NCBI RefSeq assembly: GCF_900107255.1
Contig: NZ_FNPH01000005.1
Coordinates: 399,194-463,193, forward strand
Source of the DNA: Micromonospora pattaloongensis
GTDB lineage: Bacteria > Actinomycetota > Actinomycetes > Mycobacteriales > Micromonosporaceae
Direction: 5' to 3'
Length of the DNA stretch: 64,000 nucleotides
The stretch's first letter is position 1. Each line of letters opens with the position of its first letter. The notes under the pieces were generated by a model. It had not been told where the DNA came from, made no database searches, and worked only from the letters and a program-made list of their open reading frames with translations. This document shows, one piece after another, positions 28,055 to 36,703 of the stretch. The position numbers were made by a program, and so were the translations under genes.

Positions 28055-28252
28055 TCACCGCACCGGCGCCACGTCGCGCAGGAAGCCGCGGACGCCGAGG
28101 AACTCCCCGAGCGTCTCACGGTGCTCGCCGCACGCGAGCCACGTCTTGCGCCGCTCCGGCGTATGGATCTTCGGGTTGTTCCACTGCAGCGACCAGACGG
28201 CCGACGCCGGGCAGCCGCGGGCGGAACAGATCAGCGGCGGGTTGTCGGTCAC
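28055..28252 (-). CDS. Small conserved Cys/His protein, unknown function
   Basis: A 65-residue cytosolic protein with CSARGCPASAVWSLQWNNPK and WLACGEHRETLGEFL in order. The two CxxxxC/CxxH elements look like a small zinc-binding knuckle (C9, C14, C41, H44). I have seen this kind of short actinobacterial protein annotated only as hypothetical. The GTG at 28252 is supported by TAGACT (minus strand, 28265-28260) ending 7 nt before it. The stop lies 17 nt upstream of the PH-domain start, so read-through into that operon is possible. Confidence 0.7.
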   Translation of the reverse strand: MTDNPPLICSARGCPASAVWSLQWNNPKIHTPERRKTWLACGEHRETLGEFLGVRGFLRDVAPVR

Positions 28253-28549
28253 GGGCACGAGTCTACGGAGCGACCGCCGCGCGTCGGACTGCGCGGACCA
28301 CGGCGGGAGCCGGGCCACGGCGAGGGGATTGTGCGCCGGGCGGCCACGGGGGAAGCCGCCCGGCGACGGCTGAATCGTACACGCGAAAATCCCGTTCGTG
28401 TCCCCCCGTGTTTCCGCGCTGGTCAGCGACGCCCGCCCGCTGGAATTCCGGTTCTCCGCGCCCGGTTCGTCCCAGCGGCATGCGAGGCTTGCTGCGGCGG
28501 AAGCAGCACGCCACCCTTTTCGATGACGACCGACCGCTGTGGAGGACCG
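28253..28549. other. Intergenic region upstream of the moxR operon
   Basis: 297 bp between divergent genes. It contains a 9-bp inverted repeat, CCGGGCGGC (28336-28344) and GCCGCCCGG (28355-28363). No promoter for moxR can be named with confidence. Confidence 0.35.
28260..28265 (-). promoter_or_regulatory. Leaderless -10 of the small Cys/His gene
   Basis: TAGACT on the minus strand, 7 nt before the GTG at 28252. Confidence 0.5.
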
Positions 28550-29689
28550 GTGGCCCAGCCGACCATGCCCGATGCGCCGACCCCGACGGTGGAATCCGCC
28601 GGCCCCTCCGCCGCCGACGGCGCCCCCGCCGCCCCGCCGACCACCCCGGCCCAGGACGCCACCCTGCTCGAACGCGCGCTGTTCGAGGTGAAGCGGGTGA
28701 TCGTCGGGCAGGACCGGATGGTCGAGCGGATGTTCGTCGCGCTGCTGGCGCGCGGGCACTGCCTGCTGGAGGGCGTGCCGGGGGTGGCCAAGACGCTGGC
28801 GGTGGAGACGCTCGCCACGGTGGTCGGGGGCAGCTTCGCGCGCGTCCAGTTCACCCCCGACCTGGTGCCGGCCGACATCATCGGCACCCGCATCTACCGG
28901 CAGTCCAGCGAGAAGTTCGACGTCGAGCTGGGGCCCGTCTTCGTCAACTTCCTGCTCGCCGACGAGATCAACCGGGCACCCGCGAAGGTGCAGTCGGCGC
29001 TGCTGGAGGTGATGTCCGAGCAGCAGGTCTCGATCGGCGGGCAGACGCACCGGGTGCCGAACCCGTTCCTCGTGATGGCGACGCAGAACCCCATCGAGCA
29101 GGAGGGCGTCTACCCGCTGCCGGAGGCGCAGCGCGACCGCTTCCTGATGAAGATCGTGGTGGGTTACCCGACGGACATCGAGGAGCGCGAGATCGTCTAC
29201 CGGATGGGCGTCGCCCCGCCGGAGCCGGTGCGCGTGTTCCACCCGACCGACCTGGTCGCCCTACAGCGGAAGGCCGACCAGGTGTTCGTGCACAACGCGC
29301 TCGTCGACTACGCGGTGCGGCTGGTGCTGGCCACCCGCTCGCCGGCCGAGCACGGCATGCCCGACGTCGCGCAGCTCATCCAGTACGGGGCCAGCCCGCG
29401 CGCCTCGCTCGGCATCGTGCGGGCCACCCGCGCCCTGGCGCTGCTGCGCGGCCGCGACTACGCGCTGCCGCAGGACGTGCAGGACATCGCCCCGGACATC
29501 CTGCGCCACCGGCTGGTGCTCAGCTACGACGCGCTCGCCGACGACGTGCCCGCCGACCACATCGTCGGCCGGATCATGTCGACGATTCCGCTGCCGTCGG
29601 TCGCGCCGCGGCAGAACGCGGCACCGGTGCCGCCGCCCGCCCCGCCGGGGGCCCAGCCGGCCGGCGCCTGGCCCGGACGGCTGCCGTGA
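28550..29689 (+). CDS. moxR: MoxR-family AAA+ ATPase
   Basis: A 379-residue cytosolic AAA+ chaperone-like ATPase. It has Walker A GVPGVAKT, Walker B FLLADEINRAPAK, sensor 1 MATQNP, the arginine-finger segment LPEAQRDRF and sensor 2 ASPRAS. MoxR proteins work with VWA-domain partners to mature or activate target complexes, and the next two genes supply DUF58 and VWA proteins, the standard MoxR module. The N-terminal 40 residues are low-complexity Pro/Ala. GGAGGA lies 4 nt before the GTG at 28550; the ATG at 28564 is too far from it. The stop overlaps the next start (GTGA). The gene order matches M. tuberculosis moxR1-Rv1480-Rv1481. Confidence 0.92.
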   Translation: MAQPTMPDAPTPTVESAGPSAADGAPAAPPTTPAQDATLLERALFEVKRVIVGQDRMVERMFVALLARGHCLLEGVPGVAKTLAVETLATVVGGSFARVQFTPDLVPADIIGTRIYRQSSEKFDVELGPVFVNFLLADEINRAPAKVQSALLEVMSEQQVSIGGQTHRVPNPFLVMATQNPIEQEGVYPLPEAQRDRFLMKIVVGYPTDIEEREIVYRMGVAPPEPVRVFHPTDLVALQRKADQVFVHNALVDYAVRLVLATRSPAEHGMPDVAQLIQYGASPRASLGIVRATRALALLRGRDYALPQDVQDIAPDILRHRLVLSYDALADDVPADHIVGRIMSTIPLPSVAPRQNAAPVPPPAPPGAQPAGAWPGRLP

Positions 29690-30666
29690 TCCCGGCCGGC
29701 GCCACCCCGTCCGGGGTCACGCCGGCGCGCACCGAGGCCGTGCTGTCCCGGCTGCAGCTGCTGGTCACCCGCAAGCTCGACGGGCTGCTGCAGGGCGACT
29801 ACGTGGGGCTGCTGCCGGGGCCCGGCAGCGAGGCGGGCGAGTCGCGCGAGTACCTCCCCGGCGACGACGTGCGGCGGATGGACTGGCCGGTCACGGCGCG
29901 CACCACGCTGCCGCACGTACGCCGGACCGTCGCCGACCGCGAGCTGGAGACCTGGCTGGCGATCGACCTGTCGGCCAGCCTCGACTTCGGCACGGCGCGG
30001 ATGCTCAAGCGGGATCTGGTGGTGGCCGCGGCGGCGGCGATGACGCACCTGACGGTGCGCGGAGGCAACCGGGTCGGCGCCGTGATCGGCACCGGCGATC
30101 CGGCGCGCGGGGCCGGGATCGTCCGGATGCCGGCCCGGCCGGGCCGCAAGGAGGCGCAGGCGCTGATGCGGGCGGTGGCGCGCACCGGGACGCGGCCCGG
30201 GCGCAGCGACCTGGGCGCGCTCATCGACGCGCTCAACCGGCCGCCGCGGCGCCGCGGTGTCGCCGTGGTGATCTCCGACTTCCTCGCGCCGCCGCCGCAG
30301 TGGGGACGCCCGCTGCGCAAGCTCGCGGTGCGACACGACGTGCTCGCGGTCGAGGTGGTCGACCCGCGGGAGCTGGAGCTGCCGGACGTCGGGGTGCTCG
30401 CCGTCGTGGACCCGGAGACGGGGCAGCTGCACGAGGTGCAGACCGCCGATCCGCGGCTGCGGCGACGGTACGCCGAGGCGGCGGCCGCGCAACGCGCCGA
30501 GATCGCGCACGAGCTGCGGGCCGCGGGCGCGGCGCACCTGCGGCTGCGCACCGACTCGGACTGGTTGCTGGACATCGTCCGGTTCGTCGCCGGGCAGCGG
30601 CACGCCCGGACCCGCGGGACGGTCCGCGCGCCGCGCCCGGCGTGGGTGGAAGGTGGGGCACGATGA
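29686..30666 (+). CDS. DUF58 domain protein of the MoxR module
   Basis: 326 residues. The DUF58 signature is clear: DYVGLLPGPGSEAGESREYLPGDDVRRMDWPVTARTTLPHVRR in outline, followed by a VWA-like fold with AIDLSASLDFG (degenerate metal site) and VAVVISDFLAPP. DUF58 proteins accompany MoxR ATPases and are thought to help bind their targets. There is no transmembrane segment. The gene overlaps moxR by 4 nt and the VWA gene by 4 nt, so the three are translated together. Confidence 0.88.
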   Translation: MIPAGATPSGVTPARTEAVLSRLQLLVTRKLDGLLQGDYVGLLPGPGSEAGESREYLPGDDVRRMDWPVTARTTLPHVRRTVADRELETWLAIDLSASLDFGTARMLKRDLVVAAAAAMTHLTVRGGNRVGAVIGTGDPARGAGIVRMPARPGRKEAQALMRAVARTGTRPGRSDLGALIDALNRPPRRRGVAVVISDFLAPPPQWGRPLRKLAVRHDVLAVEVVDPRELELPDVGVLAVVDPETGQLHEVQTADPRLRRRYAEAAAAQRAEIAHELRAAGAAHLRLRTDSDWLLDIVRFVAGQRHARTRGTVRAPRPAWVEGGAR

Positions 30667-31613
30667 TCCGCTTCTTGCAGCCGTGGGGGCTGCTGGCGCT
30701 GCTGCCGGTCCTCGCCGTCGCGGGGGCGTACGTGTGGCGGCAGTTTCGCCGGCGCTCGTACGCGGTGCGGTTCACCAACGTGGAGTTGCTGCGGACGTTG
30801 GCGCCGGCCGGCCTGGGCTGGCGGCGTCACCTCGCGCCGGCCGCGTTCCTGTTGAGCCTGCTCGCGTTGGCGACCGCGATGGCCCGCCCGTCGATCGACA
30901 CGGAGGAGCCGCTGGAGCGCGCGACGATCATGTTGGCGATCGACGTGTCGCTGTCGATGGAGGCGCACGATGTGACGCCGAGCCGCATCGAGGCGGCCCA
31001 GGAGGCGGCGAAGCAGTTCGTGGCGGAGCTGCCGGAGAGCTACAACCTGGGGCTGGTGGCGTTCGCCAAGTCGGCGAACGTGCTGGTGCCGCCGTCGAAG
31101 GACCGCGCGGCGGTGACGCAGGCGATCGACGGGCTGACGCTGGCGGAGGCGACCGCGACCGGGGAGGCGGTGTTCACCTGCATGGAGGCGATCCGTTCGG
31201 TGCCGGCGGCCGGTGCCGAGGGGTTGCCGCCGGCGCGGATCGTGCTGCTCTCGGACGGCTACCGCACCTCCGGCCGCTCGGTCGAGGAGGCGGCCGCGGC
31301 CGCGGCGGCGGCGAACGTGCCGGTCTCGACGATCGCGTTCGGCACGGACGCCGGCGAGGTGGACATCGGCGGGCAGGTGCAGCGGGTGCCGGTGGACCGG
31401 CTCGCGCTGGCGCGGCTGGCGGAGACCACGCGCGGCTTCTTCTACGAGGCGGCGTCGGCGAGCGAGCTCAAGCAGGTCTACGAGGACATGGGGAGCTCGA
31501 TCGGCCGGCAGACCGTGCCGCGCGAGGTGACCCAGTGGTACGCCGGCGTGGCGCTGCTCTTCGCGCTCTCCGCGGCCGCCATGAGTCTGTTGTGGACCTC
31601 AAGGCTGCCCTGA
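30663..31613 (+). CDS. VWA-domain membrane protein of the MoxR module
   Basis: A 316-residue protein. N-terminal helices (PWGLLALLPVLAVAGAYVW, LAPAAFLLSLLALATAMA) are followed by a VWA domain with an intact MIDAS (AIDVSLSMEAHDV; LLSDGYRTSG), and a C-terminal helix (WYAGVALLFALSAAAMSLLW). The VWA face may be cytoplasmic or external depending on topology; both ends being membrane-bound resembles BatA-type proteins. It is the third gene of the operon, ATGA-coupled to the DUF58 gene. The complex probably acts on cell-envelope or metal-dependent enzymes, but the target is unknown. It matches Rv1481 by position. Confidence 0.88.
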   Translation: MIRFLQPWGLLALLPVLAVAGAYVWRQFRRRSYAVRFTNVELLRTLAPAGLGWRRHLAPAAFLLSLLALATAMARPSIDTEEPLERATIMLAIDVSLSMEAHDVTPSRIEAAQEAAKQFVAELPESYNLGLVAFAKSANVLVPPSKDRAAVTQAIDGLTLAEATATGEAVFTCMEAIRSVPAAGAEGLPPARIVLLSDGYRTSGRSVEEAAAAAAAANVPVSTIAFGTDAGEVDIGGQVQRVPVDRLALARLAETTRGFFYEAASASELKQVYEDMGSSIGRQTVPREVTQWYAGVALLFALSAAAMSLLWTSRLP

Positions 31614-31628
31614 GCCCGCGCTGCTCGC

Positions 31629-31689
31629 GTTGATCAAGGGGCCGGCGGTGCCCGACCGGGCATTGCCGGCCGCGGGCCCCTTGATCGAC
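31629..31689. repeat. GATCAAGGGG hairpin after the VWA gene (copy 2)
   Basis: Arms 31629-31643 and 31675-31689 match at 14 of 15 positions. It shares GATCAAGGGGCCGGCGGT exactly with the element at 17732-17780, 14 kb away. It lies 15 bp past the VWA stop, where a terminator is expected. Confidence 0.65.
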
Positions 31690-31702
31690 CGGGACGGGGG
31701 CG

Positions 31703-31789
31703 TCAGTGCGTGCCGCTGGCGAGGACGAAGACGACCACGACCCAGACGGCGGCGAGGGTGAAGCCCAGCGGGGCGACGTAGCGGTTCAT
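31703..31789 (-). CDS. 28-residue single-pass membrane peptide
   Basis: The minus strand reads MNRYVAPLGFTLAAVWVV, then VVFVLASGTH and a stop. A short positively charged N-terminus is followed by one continuous hydrophobic helix, as in small bacterial membrane peptides. GGAGAA lies about 6 nt before the ATG. Codon third positions are G/C almost throughout, as in real genes here. It lies alone between the VWA terminator and the fabG promoter region. The function is unknown and only conservation could confirm it. Confidence 0.5.
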   Translation of the reverse strand: MNRYVAPLGFTLAAVWVVVVFVLASGTH

Positions 31790-32022
31790 CGGCGGTTCTC
31801 CGGTGGCGGCGGGGCACGGCCGGTCGGGGTGGAGACGCCCGACCGGTGCGCGCGAGGGGGCGGGAATCGCGCGGAAGTCACAGCCGGGCCGGCCCCCACC
31901 GGCGCCCGCGCCGGGTGCACCCGGGCGGGGCCCCGACCGAGGGGTCGGGACGCGCGCAAGGCGGTGTGTGGGAGCGAGTGGGATCAGCTCACCGGGCTGA
32001 GGGCGGAGTGCTCAGCGTGGCT

Positions 32023-32085
32023 GACCGACGGCCCGGCTGCGACTGGGAGGATCGCTATCTCGCACAGCGATCACCTCCGTCGGTC
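32023..32085. other. Predicted stable stem-loop, possible untranslated RNA element
   Basis: GACCGACGG (32023-32031) pairs with CCGTCGGTC (32077-32085). Inside it, GATCGCT (32050-32056) pairs with AGCGATC (32066-32072) around a 9-nt loop, with further GAGG/CCTC pairing. I could not match it to a known riboswitch or small RNA. Confidence 0.35.
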
Positions 32086-32212
32086 GTACCGGGCTCAGAA
32101 CCGCAGTGATCGTACACCCCTGCGGCGGGCGCCGCGGCATGGGCCGAGTGGACAGTCCGTCGGGGGTGAGCGCCGGCGGCCGCACCGCGCGCGACCTGCC
32201 CGGCGTTATGGC

Positions 32213-33016
<804 letters not shown>

Positions 33017-33036
33017 CGAGTACGGAGGAACCGCAC

Positions 33037-33804
33037 GTGTCTGGACTGCTCGCCGGTAAGCGGCTGCTGGTCACCGGCGTCATCACCGACCAGTCGATCG
33101 CGTTCTCGGTCGCGAAGCTCGCGCAGGAGAACGGCGCCACGGTCGTGCTCACCGGCTTCGGGCGGATGTCGCTGGTGGAGCGCATCGCCAAGCGGCTGCC
33201 GGCCGAGGCCCCGGTGATCGAGCTCGACGTGACCAACCCCGAGCACCTCGCCGGGCTCGCCGACAAGGTGCGCGAGCACGTCGACGGGCTCGACGGCGTG
33301 GTCCACTCGATCGGCTTCGCGCCGGCCAGCTGCCTCGGTGGCGGGTTCCTGGACGCGCCGTGGGAGGACGTGTCGACGGCGCTGCACGTCTCGACGTACT
33401 CGTACAAGTCGCTGGCGATGGCCGCGCTGCCGCTGATGTCGCCCGGCGGTTCGGTGGTCGGCCTGACCTTCGACGCCACCAAGGCGTGGCCGGTCTACGA
33501 CTGGATGGGCGTGGCCAAGGCCGGGCTGGAGTCGGCGTCGCGGTACCTGGCGCTGCACCTGGGGCCGAAGGGGATCCGCAGCAATCTGGTCTCCGCGGGA
33601 CCGCTGCGCACCATGGCCGCCAAGTCGATCCCCGGCTTCGAGCAGTTCGAGCACGCCTGGACCGAGCGGGCGCCGCTGGGCTGGTCGCTGACCGACCAGG
33701 AGCCGGCGGCGCGCGCCTGCCTGGCGCTGCTCTCCGACTGGTTCCCGGCCACGACCGGGGAGATCGTTCACGTCGACGGCGGGTACCACGCGCTCGGCGC
33801 CTGA
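33037..33804 (+). CDS. fabI: Enoyl-ACP reductase (FabI/InhA type)
   Basis: A 255-residue NADH-dependent enoyl-ACP reductase that completes each elongation round. It has the divergent SDR cofactor motif VTGVITDQSIAFSVA, VHSIGFAPAS, the catalytic Tyr and Lys in YDWMGVAKAGLES, and GPLRTMAAKSI in the substrate loop. It resembles InhA, the target of isoniazid and triclosan in mycobacteria. CGGAGGAA lies about 8 nt before the GTG. It is the second gene of a fabG-fabI-hemH run conserved with M. tuberculosis. Confidence 0.93.
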   Translation: MSGLLAGKRLLVTGVITDQSIAFSVAKLAQENGATVVLTGFGRMSLVERIAKRLPAEAPVIELDVTNPEHLAGLADKVREHVDGLDGVVHSIGFAPASCLGGGFLDAPWEDVSTALHVSTYSYKSLAMAALPLMSPGGSVVGLTFDATKAWPVYDWMGVAKAGLESASRYLALHLGPKGIRSNLVSAGPLRTMAAKSIPGFEQFEHAWTERAPLGWSLTDQEPAARACLALLSDWFPATTGEIVHVDGGYHALGA

Positions 33805-33868
33805 AGCGGCGATGGGCGCCGGGTCACTCGACCGGGGCCCTGCCCCGCGGCCGCAGCGGCGGGACGGG

Positions 33869-33874
33869 AAGAAT
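33869..33874 (+). promoter_or_regulatory. Possible internal leaderless -10 for hemH
   Basis: AAGAAT ends 7 nt before the ATG at 33882, so hemH may have its own promoter besides read-through from fabG-fabI. Confidence 0.35.
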
Positions 33875-33881
33875 GGTGACC

Positions 33882-34916
33882 ATGGCGTACGACGCAGTGG
33901 TGCTGCTCTCCTTCGGCGGCCCGGAACACCCGGACGACGTTCTGCCCTTTTTGGAGAACGTCACGCGCGGTCGCGGGGTCCCGCCCGAGCGGCTGGCCGA
34001 GGTGGCCGAGCACTACCTGCATTTCGGCGGGGTCTCGCCGATCAACCAGCAGTGCCGTGACCTGCTCGCCGCGATGCGCGCCGACTTCGCCGCCAACGGG
34101 ATCGACCTGCCGATCTACTGGGGCAACCGCAACTGGCACCCGATGCTCGCCGACACGGTCGCGCAGATGCGCGACGACGGGGTCACCCGCGCTCTCGGCT
34201 TCGCGACCAGCGCGTACGGCGGATACTCGTCCTGCCGGCAGTACTGGGAGGACATCGGCGCCGCCCGGGCCGCGGTCGGCCCGGACGCGCCGGTGATCGA
34301 CAAGCTGCGGCACTTCCACGACCACCCCGGTTTCGTCGAGCCGCACGCGGAGGCGGTCCGGGCGGCGCTGGCCACCCTCGACCCGGCGCGGCGCGCCACC
34401 ACCCGGCTGGTCTTCACCGCCCACTCCATCCCGACCTCGATGGCCGCCACGGCCGGCCCGGAGGGCGGCCGGTACGAGGCGCAGCTGCGGGAGACCGCGC
34501 GGCTGGTCGCGGCCGCCGCCGCGCCGGATCTCGAGTACGACCTGGTGTGGCAGAGCCGTTCCGGCCCGCCGCAGGTGCCGTGGCTGGAGCCGGACGTCAA
34601 CGATCACCTGGCGACGCTGCCGGCGGCCGGGGTGACCGGGGTCGTGGTCAGCCCGATCGGCTTCGTCTCCGATCACCTCGAGGTGGTCTGGGACCTCGAC
34701 ACCGAGGCGGCCACGACCGCGAAGCAGCTCGGCCTCGACTTCGCGCGCGCCGGCACGCCCGGCGTCCATCCGCGGTTCGTGGCGATGGTCCGCGAGCTGG
34801 TGCTCGAGCGGCTCGGCGGGCCCGGCACACAGCGGCGCGAGCGGCTCGGTGAGCTGCCGATCTGGGACACCTGCCCGGCCGACTGCTGCACCGCGCCCGC
34901 GCGGGTTCGGGGGTGA
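33882..34916 (+). CDS. hemH: Ferrochelatase (coproporphyrin type)
   Basis: A 344-residue cytosolic enzyme that inserts Fe(II) into the porphyrin. In actinobacteria the substrate is coproporphyrin III, so cpfC is the alternative name. It has LLSFGGPEHPDDVLPFL at the N-terminus, YWGNRNWHP, the catalytic His in FTAHSIPTSMA and PIGFVSDHLEVVWDLD with its Glu. The C-terminal DTCPADCC provides cysteines that, with another, could hold the [2Fe-2S] cluster seen in actinobacterial ferrochelatases. The start is the ATG at 33882, with an alternative at 33873. Its place after fabG-fabI matches Rv1485. Confidence 0.93.
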   Translation: MAYDAVVLLSFGGPEHPDDVLPFLENVTRGRGVPPERLAEVAEHYLHFGGVSPINQQCRDLLAAMRADFAANGIDLPIYWGNRNWHPMLADTVAQMRDDGVTRALGFATSAYGGYSSCRQYWEDIGAARAAVGPDAPVIDKLRHFHDHPGFVEPHAEAVRAALATLDPARRATTRLVFTAHSIPTSMAATAGPEGGRYEAQLRETARLVAAAAAPDLEYDLVWQSRSGPPQVPWLEPDVNDHLATLPAAGVTGVVVSPIGFVSDHLEVVWDLDTEAATTAKQLGLDFARAGTPGVHPRFVAMVRELVLERLGGPGTQRRERLGELPIWDTCPADCCTAPARVRG

Positions 34917-34920
34917 CGGG

Positions 34921-35700
34921 GTGAAGGAGCGTAAGCCGGTCGAGAGCTGGCTGACCGACATGGACGGCGTGCTGGTGCACGAGGGGCAGCCGGTGCCGGG
35001 GGCGCCGGAGTTCATCAATCGGCTGCGCGCCTCGGGCAAGCCGTTCCTGGTGCTCACCAACAACTCGATCTACACCCCGCGCGATCTGCAGGCCCGGCTG
35101 ACCCGGATGGGCTTCGAGGTGCCGGAGCACGCGATCTGGACGGCGGCTCTGGCCACCGCGCAGTTCCTCGCCGACCAGCGGCCGGGCGGCACCGCGTACG
35201 TGATCGGCGAGGCGGGGCTGACGACCGCGATGCACGCCGTCGGGTACGTGCTGACCGACTTCTCGCCGGACTACGTCGTGCTCGGTGAGACCCGCACCTA
35301 CAGCTTCGAGGCGATCACGAAGGCGGTGCGGCTGATCAACGACGGGGCGCGGTTCATCTGCACGAATCCCGATCCGACGGGCCCGTCGGTGGAGGGGGCG
35401 CTGCCGGCGGCCGGCTCGGTCGCGGCGATGATCTCCAAGGCGACGGGGGTGGAGCCGTACTTCGTCGGCAAGCCCAACCCGATGATGATGCGCTCGGCGC
35501 TCAACACGATCGAGGCGCACTCGGAGACCACCGCGATGATCGGCGACCGGATGGACACCGACGTCCTCTGCGGCCTGGAGGCGGGGTTGGAGACGATCCT
35601 GGTGCTGACCGGGATCAGCACGCGTGCGGAGATCGACCGCTACCCGTACCGCCCGTCCCGCATCGTCAACTCCGTCGCCGATCTCATCGACGAGATCTGA
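34921..35700 (+). CDS. HAD-IIA family phosphatase (NagD-like)
   Basis: A 259-residue cytosolic haloacid dehalogenase-fold protein with a C2 cap. Motif I is LTDMDGVLVHEG (nucleophile Asp), motif II LTNNS, motif III the Lys in FVGKPNPMMM and motif IV GDRMDTDVLCGLEAG. NagD-like enzymes act on UMP/GMP or small phosphorylated metabolites, and the substrate here is not known. The GTG at 34921 is 5 nt after the hemH stop, so the two are probably co-transcribed. It ends at a 75-bp repeat. Confidence 0.87.
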   Translation: MKERKPVESWLTDMDGVLVHEGQPVPGAPEFINRLRASGKPFLVLTNNSIYTPRDLQARLTRMGFEVPEHAIWTAALATAQFLADQRPGGTAYVIGEAGLTTAMHAVGYVLTDFSPDYVVLGETRTYSFEAITKAVRLINDGARFICTNPDPTGPSVEGALPAAGSVAAMISKATGVEPYFVGKPNPMMMRSALNTIEAHSETTAMIGDRMDTDVLCGLEAGLETILVLTGISTRAEIDRYPYRPSRIVNSVADLIDEI

Positions 35701-35704
35701 CCGA

Positions 35705-35779
35705 AGATCGCCGTGATCAGCGGAGTGGCGCGGCGGCGCGCCGACGACACGCGGAGCCGGTCCCTGATCACGCGGATCT
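35705..35779 (+). repeat. 75-bp dispersed repeat with GATC arms (copy A)
   Basis: Arms 35705-35720 (AGATCGCCGTGATCAG) and 35764-35779 match at 14 of 16 positions. The core includes GCGCCGACGACACGCG. The reverse complement of 37527-37607 aligns along nearly its whole length. It lies between convergent stops and is probably a bidirectional terminator as well. Confidence 0.75.
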
Positions 35780-35783
35780 CGGG

Positions 35784-36575
35784 TTAGGGGCGGAGCGGGG
35801 CGTTGCAGGCGGCGACCAGGGCGCGGCGGCAGGCCGTGGTGAGGGGGCGCAGCGCCGCGTCGCGTTGCTGGACCTCGTAGTTGTTGACCGCGCCGCCGGG
35901 AGCGACGTGCTCGGCGAGGACGAGGACACGGTCCAGGACGCTGGCGCGGGCGAAGAGGCGGCGGGCGCGCGGGTCGAAGCCCGGCGGCAGCTCGCTGGAG
36001 CTGTCCGGACGGCGCAGGGCGGCCAGCGCGGTGGCCAGCTCCGGGCGCCAGTGCGCCACGTCGAGTCGGGTCAGCGCCGCGGTCGCCTCGGCGAGCGCGG
36101 CGGCCAGCTCGCCCTCCGCCTCGGCGGGGCTCGGCCCGGCGAGCGCGGCGGCCGGGGCGTTCTCCGGCAGCGGGTAGACCCGCCACAGCACCGTCTCGAA
36201 GGTCACCCCGGAACCGGAGGTGTGGCTGCGTACCTCGGGAATCAGCCCGAGCCCGCGCGCGATCACCGCCTCGCCGGCGACGGTCGCCGCGTTGGTGAAC
36301 GGGCCGGGGCCGGGCAGGCCACGCGGGTCGCCCGGCGCCGGTAGGGCGAGCCGGATGTCGTCGGGGGAGAGCTTGGACAGCGTCGGCAGCGCCTCGCGGA
36401 GCGGCACGTCGGTCCAGGTGCCGGGGGCGTCGGCGACCAGGTGCTCCTCGTCACCGGCGATCTCGTCGGCGATGTCGTCGTACGGGACCAGGCCGGCGCG
36501 CCAGGCGCGCGCCCACGCGACGAAGCGGCTGGAGCGGCGCGACGCCAGGGTCGCCGCGCCCACTGCGGGAGACAT
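35784..36575 (-). CDS. Conserved actinobacterial protein, unknown function
   Basis: A 263-residue soluble protein rich in Ala and acidic residues, with no motif I recognise as catalytic. It has recurring pieces such as ADEIAGDEEHLVAD, LALPAPGDPRGLPGPGPF and AVNNYEVQQRDAALRPL in the C-terminal part. The ATG at 36575 is 7 nt past TACCCT on the minus strand, so it is probably leaderless. Its place between the fabG-fabI-hemH group and nfeD-SPFH is that of M. tuberculosis Rv1486c, also a conserved unknown; orthology is likely but unproved. Confidence 0.75.
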   Translation of the reverse strand: MSPAVGAATLASRRSSRFVAWARAWRAGLVPYDDIADEIAGDEEHLVADAPGTWTDVPLREALPTLSKLSPDDIRLALPAPGDPRGLPGPGPFTNAATVAGEAVIARGLGLIPEVRSHTSGSGVTFETVLWRVYPLPENAPAAALAGPSPAEAEGELAAALAEATAALTRLDVAHWRPELATALAALRRPDSSSELPPGFDPRARRLFARASVLDRVLVLAEHVAPGGAVNNYEVQQRDAALRPLTTACRRALVAACNAPLRP

Positions 36576-36582
36576 GCAGGCA

Positions 36583-36588
36583 AGGGTA
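36583..36588 (-). promoter_or_regulatory. Leaderless -10 of the conserved unknown gene
   Basis: TACCCT on the minus strand, 7 nt before the ATG at 36575. Confidence 0.5.
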
Positions 36589-36689
36589 CGGGGCACCGAG
36601 CGTGTTGTCTCGGCTGCGACGCGCTGCTCACCATGGGCCGGGTCACGTCTCACCCGGCGCGCCGATCGGCGTGGCGGGCCGTCGGCGAC

Positions 36690-36695
36690 TAGCGT
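36690..36695 (+). promoter_or_regulatory. Leaderless -10 of the DUF3097 gene
   Basis: TAGCGT ends 8 nt before the GTG at 36704 and only 2 nt before the ATG at 36698, which argues that translation starts at the GTG. Confidence 0.45.
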
Positions 36696-36703
36696 CCATG
36701 GGC

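Noticed and set aside
32023..32110. A known riboswitch, RNase P RNA, SRP RNA or tRNA in the fabG upstream region
   Set aside because: No conserved core of these families could be recognised; only generic stem-loops are visible.
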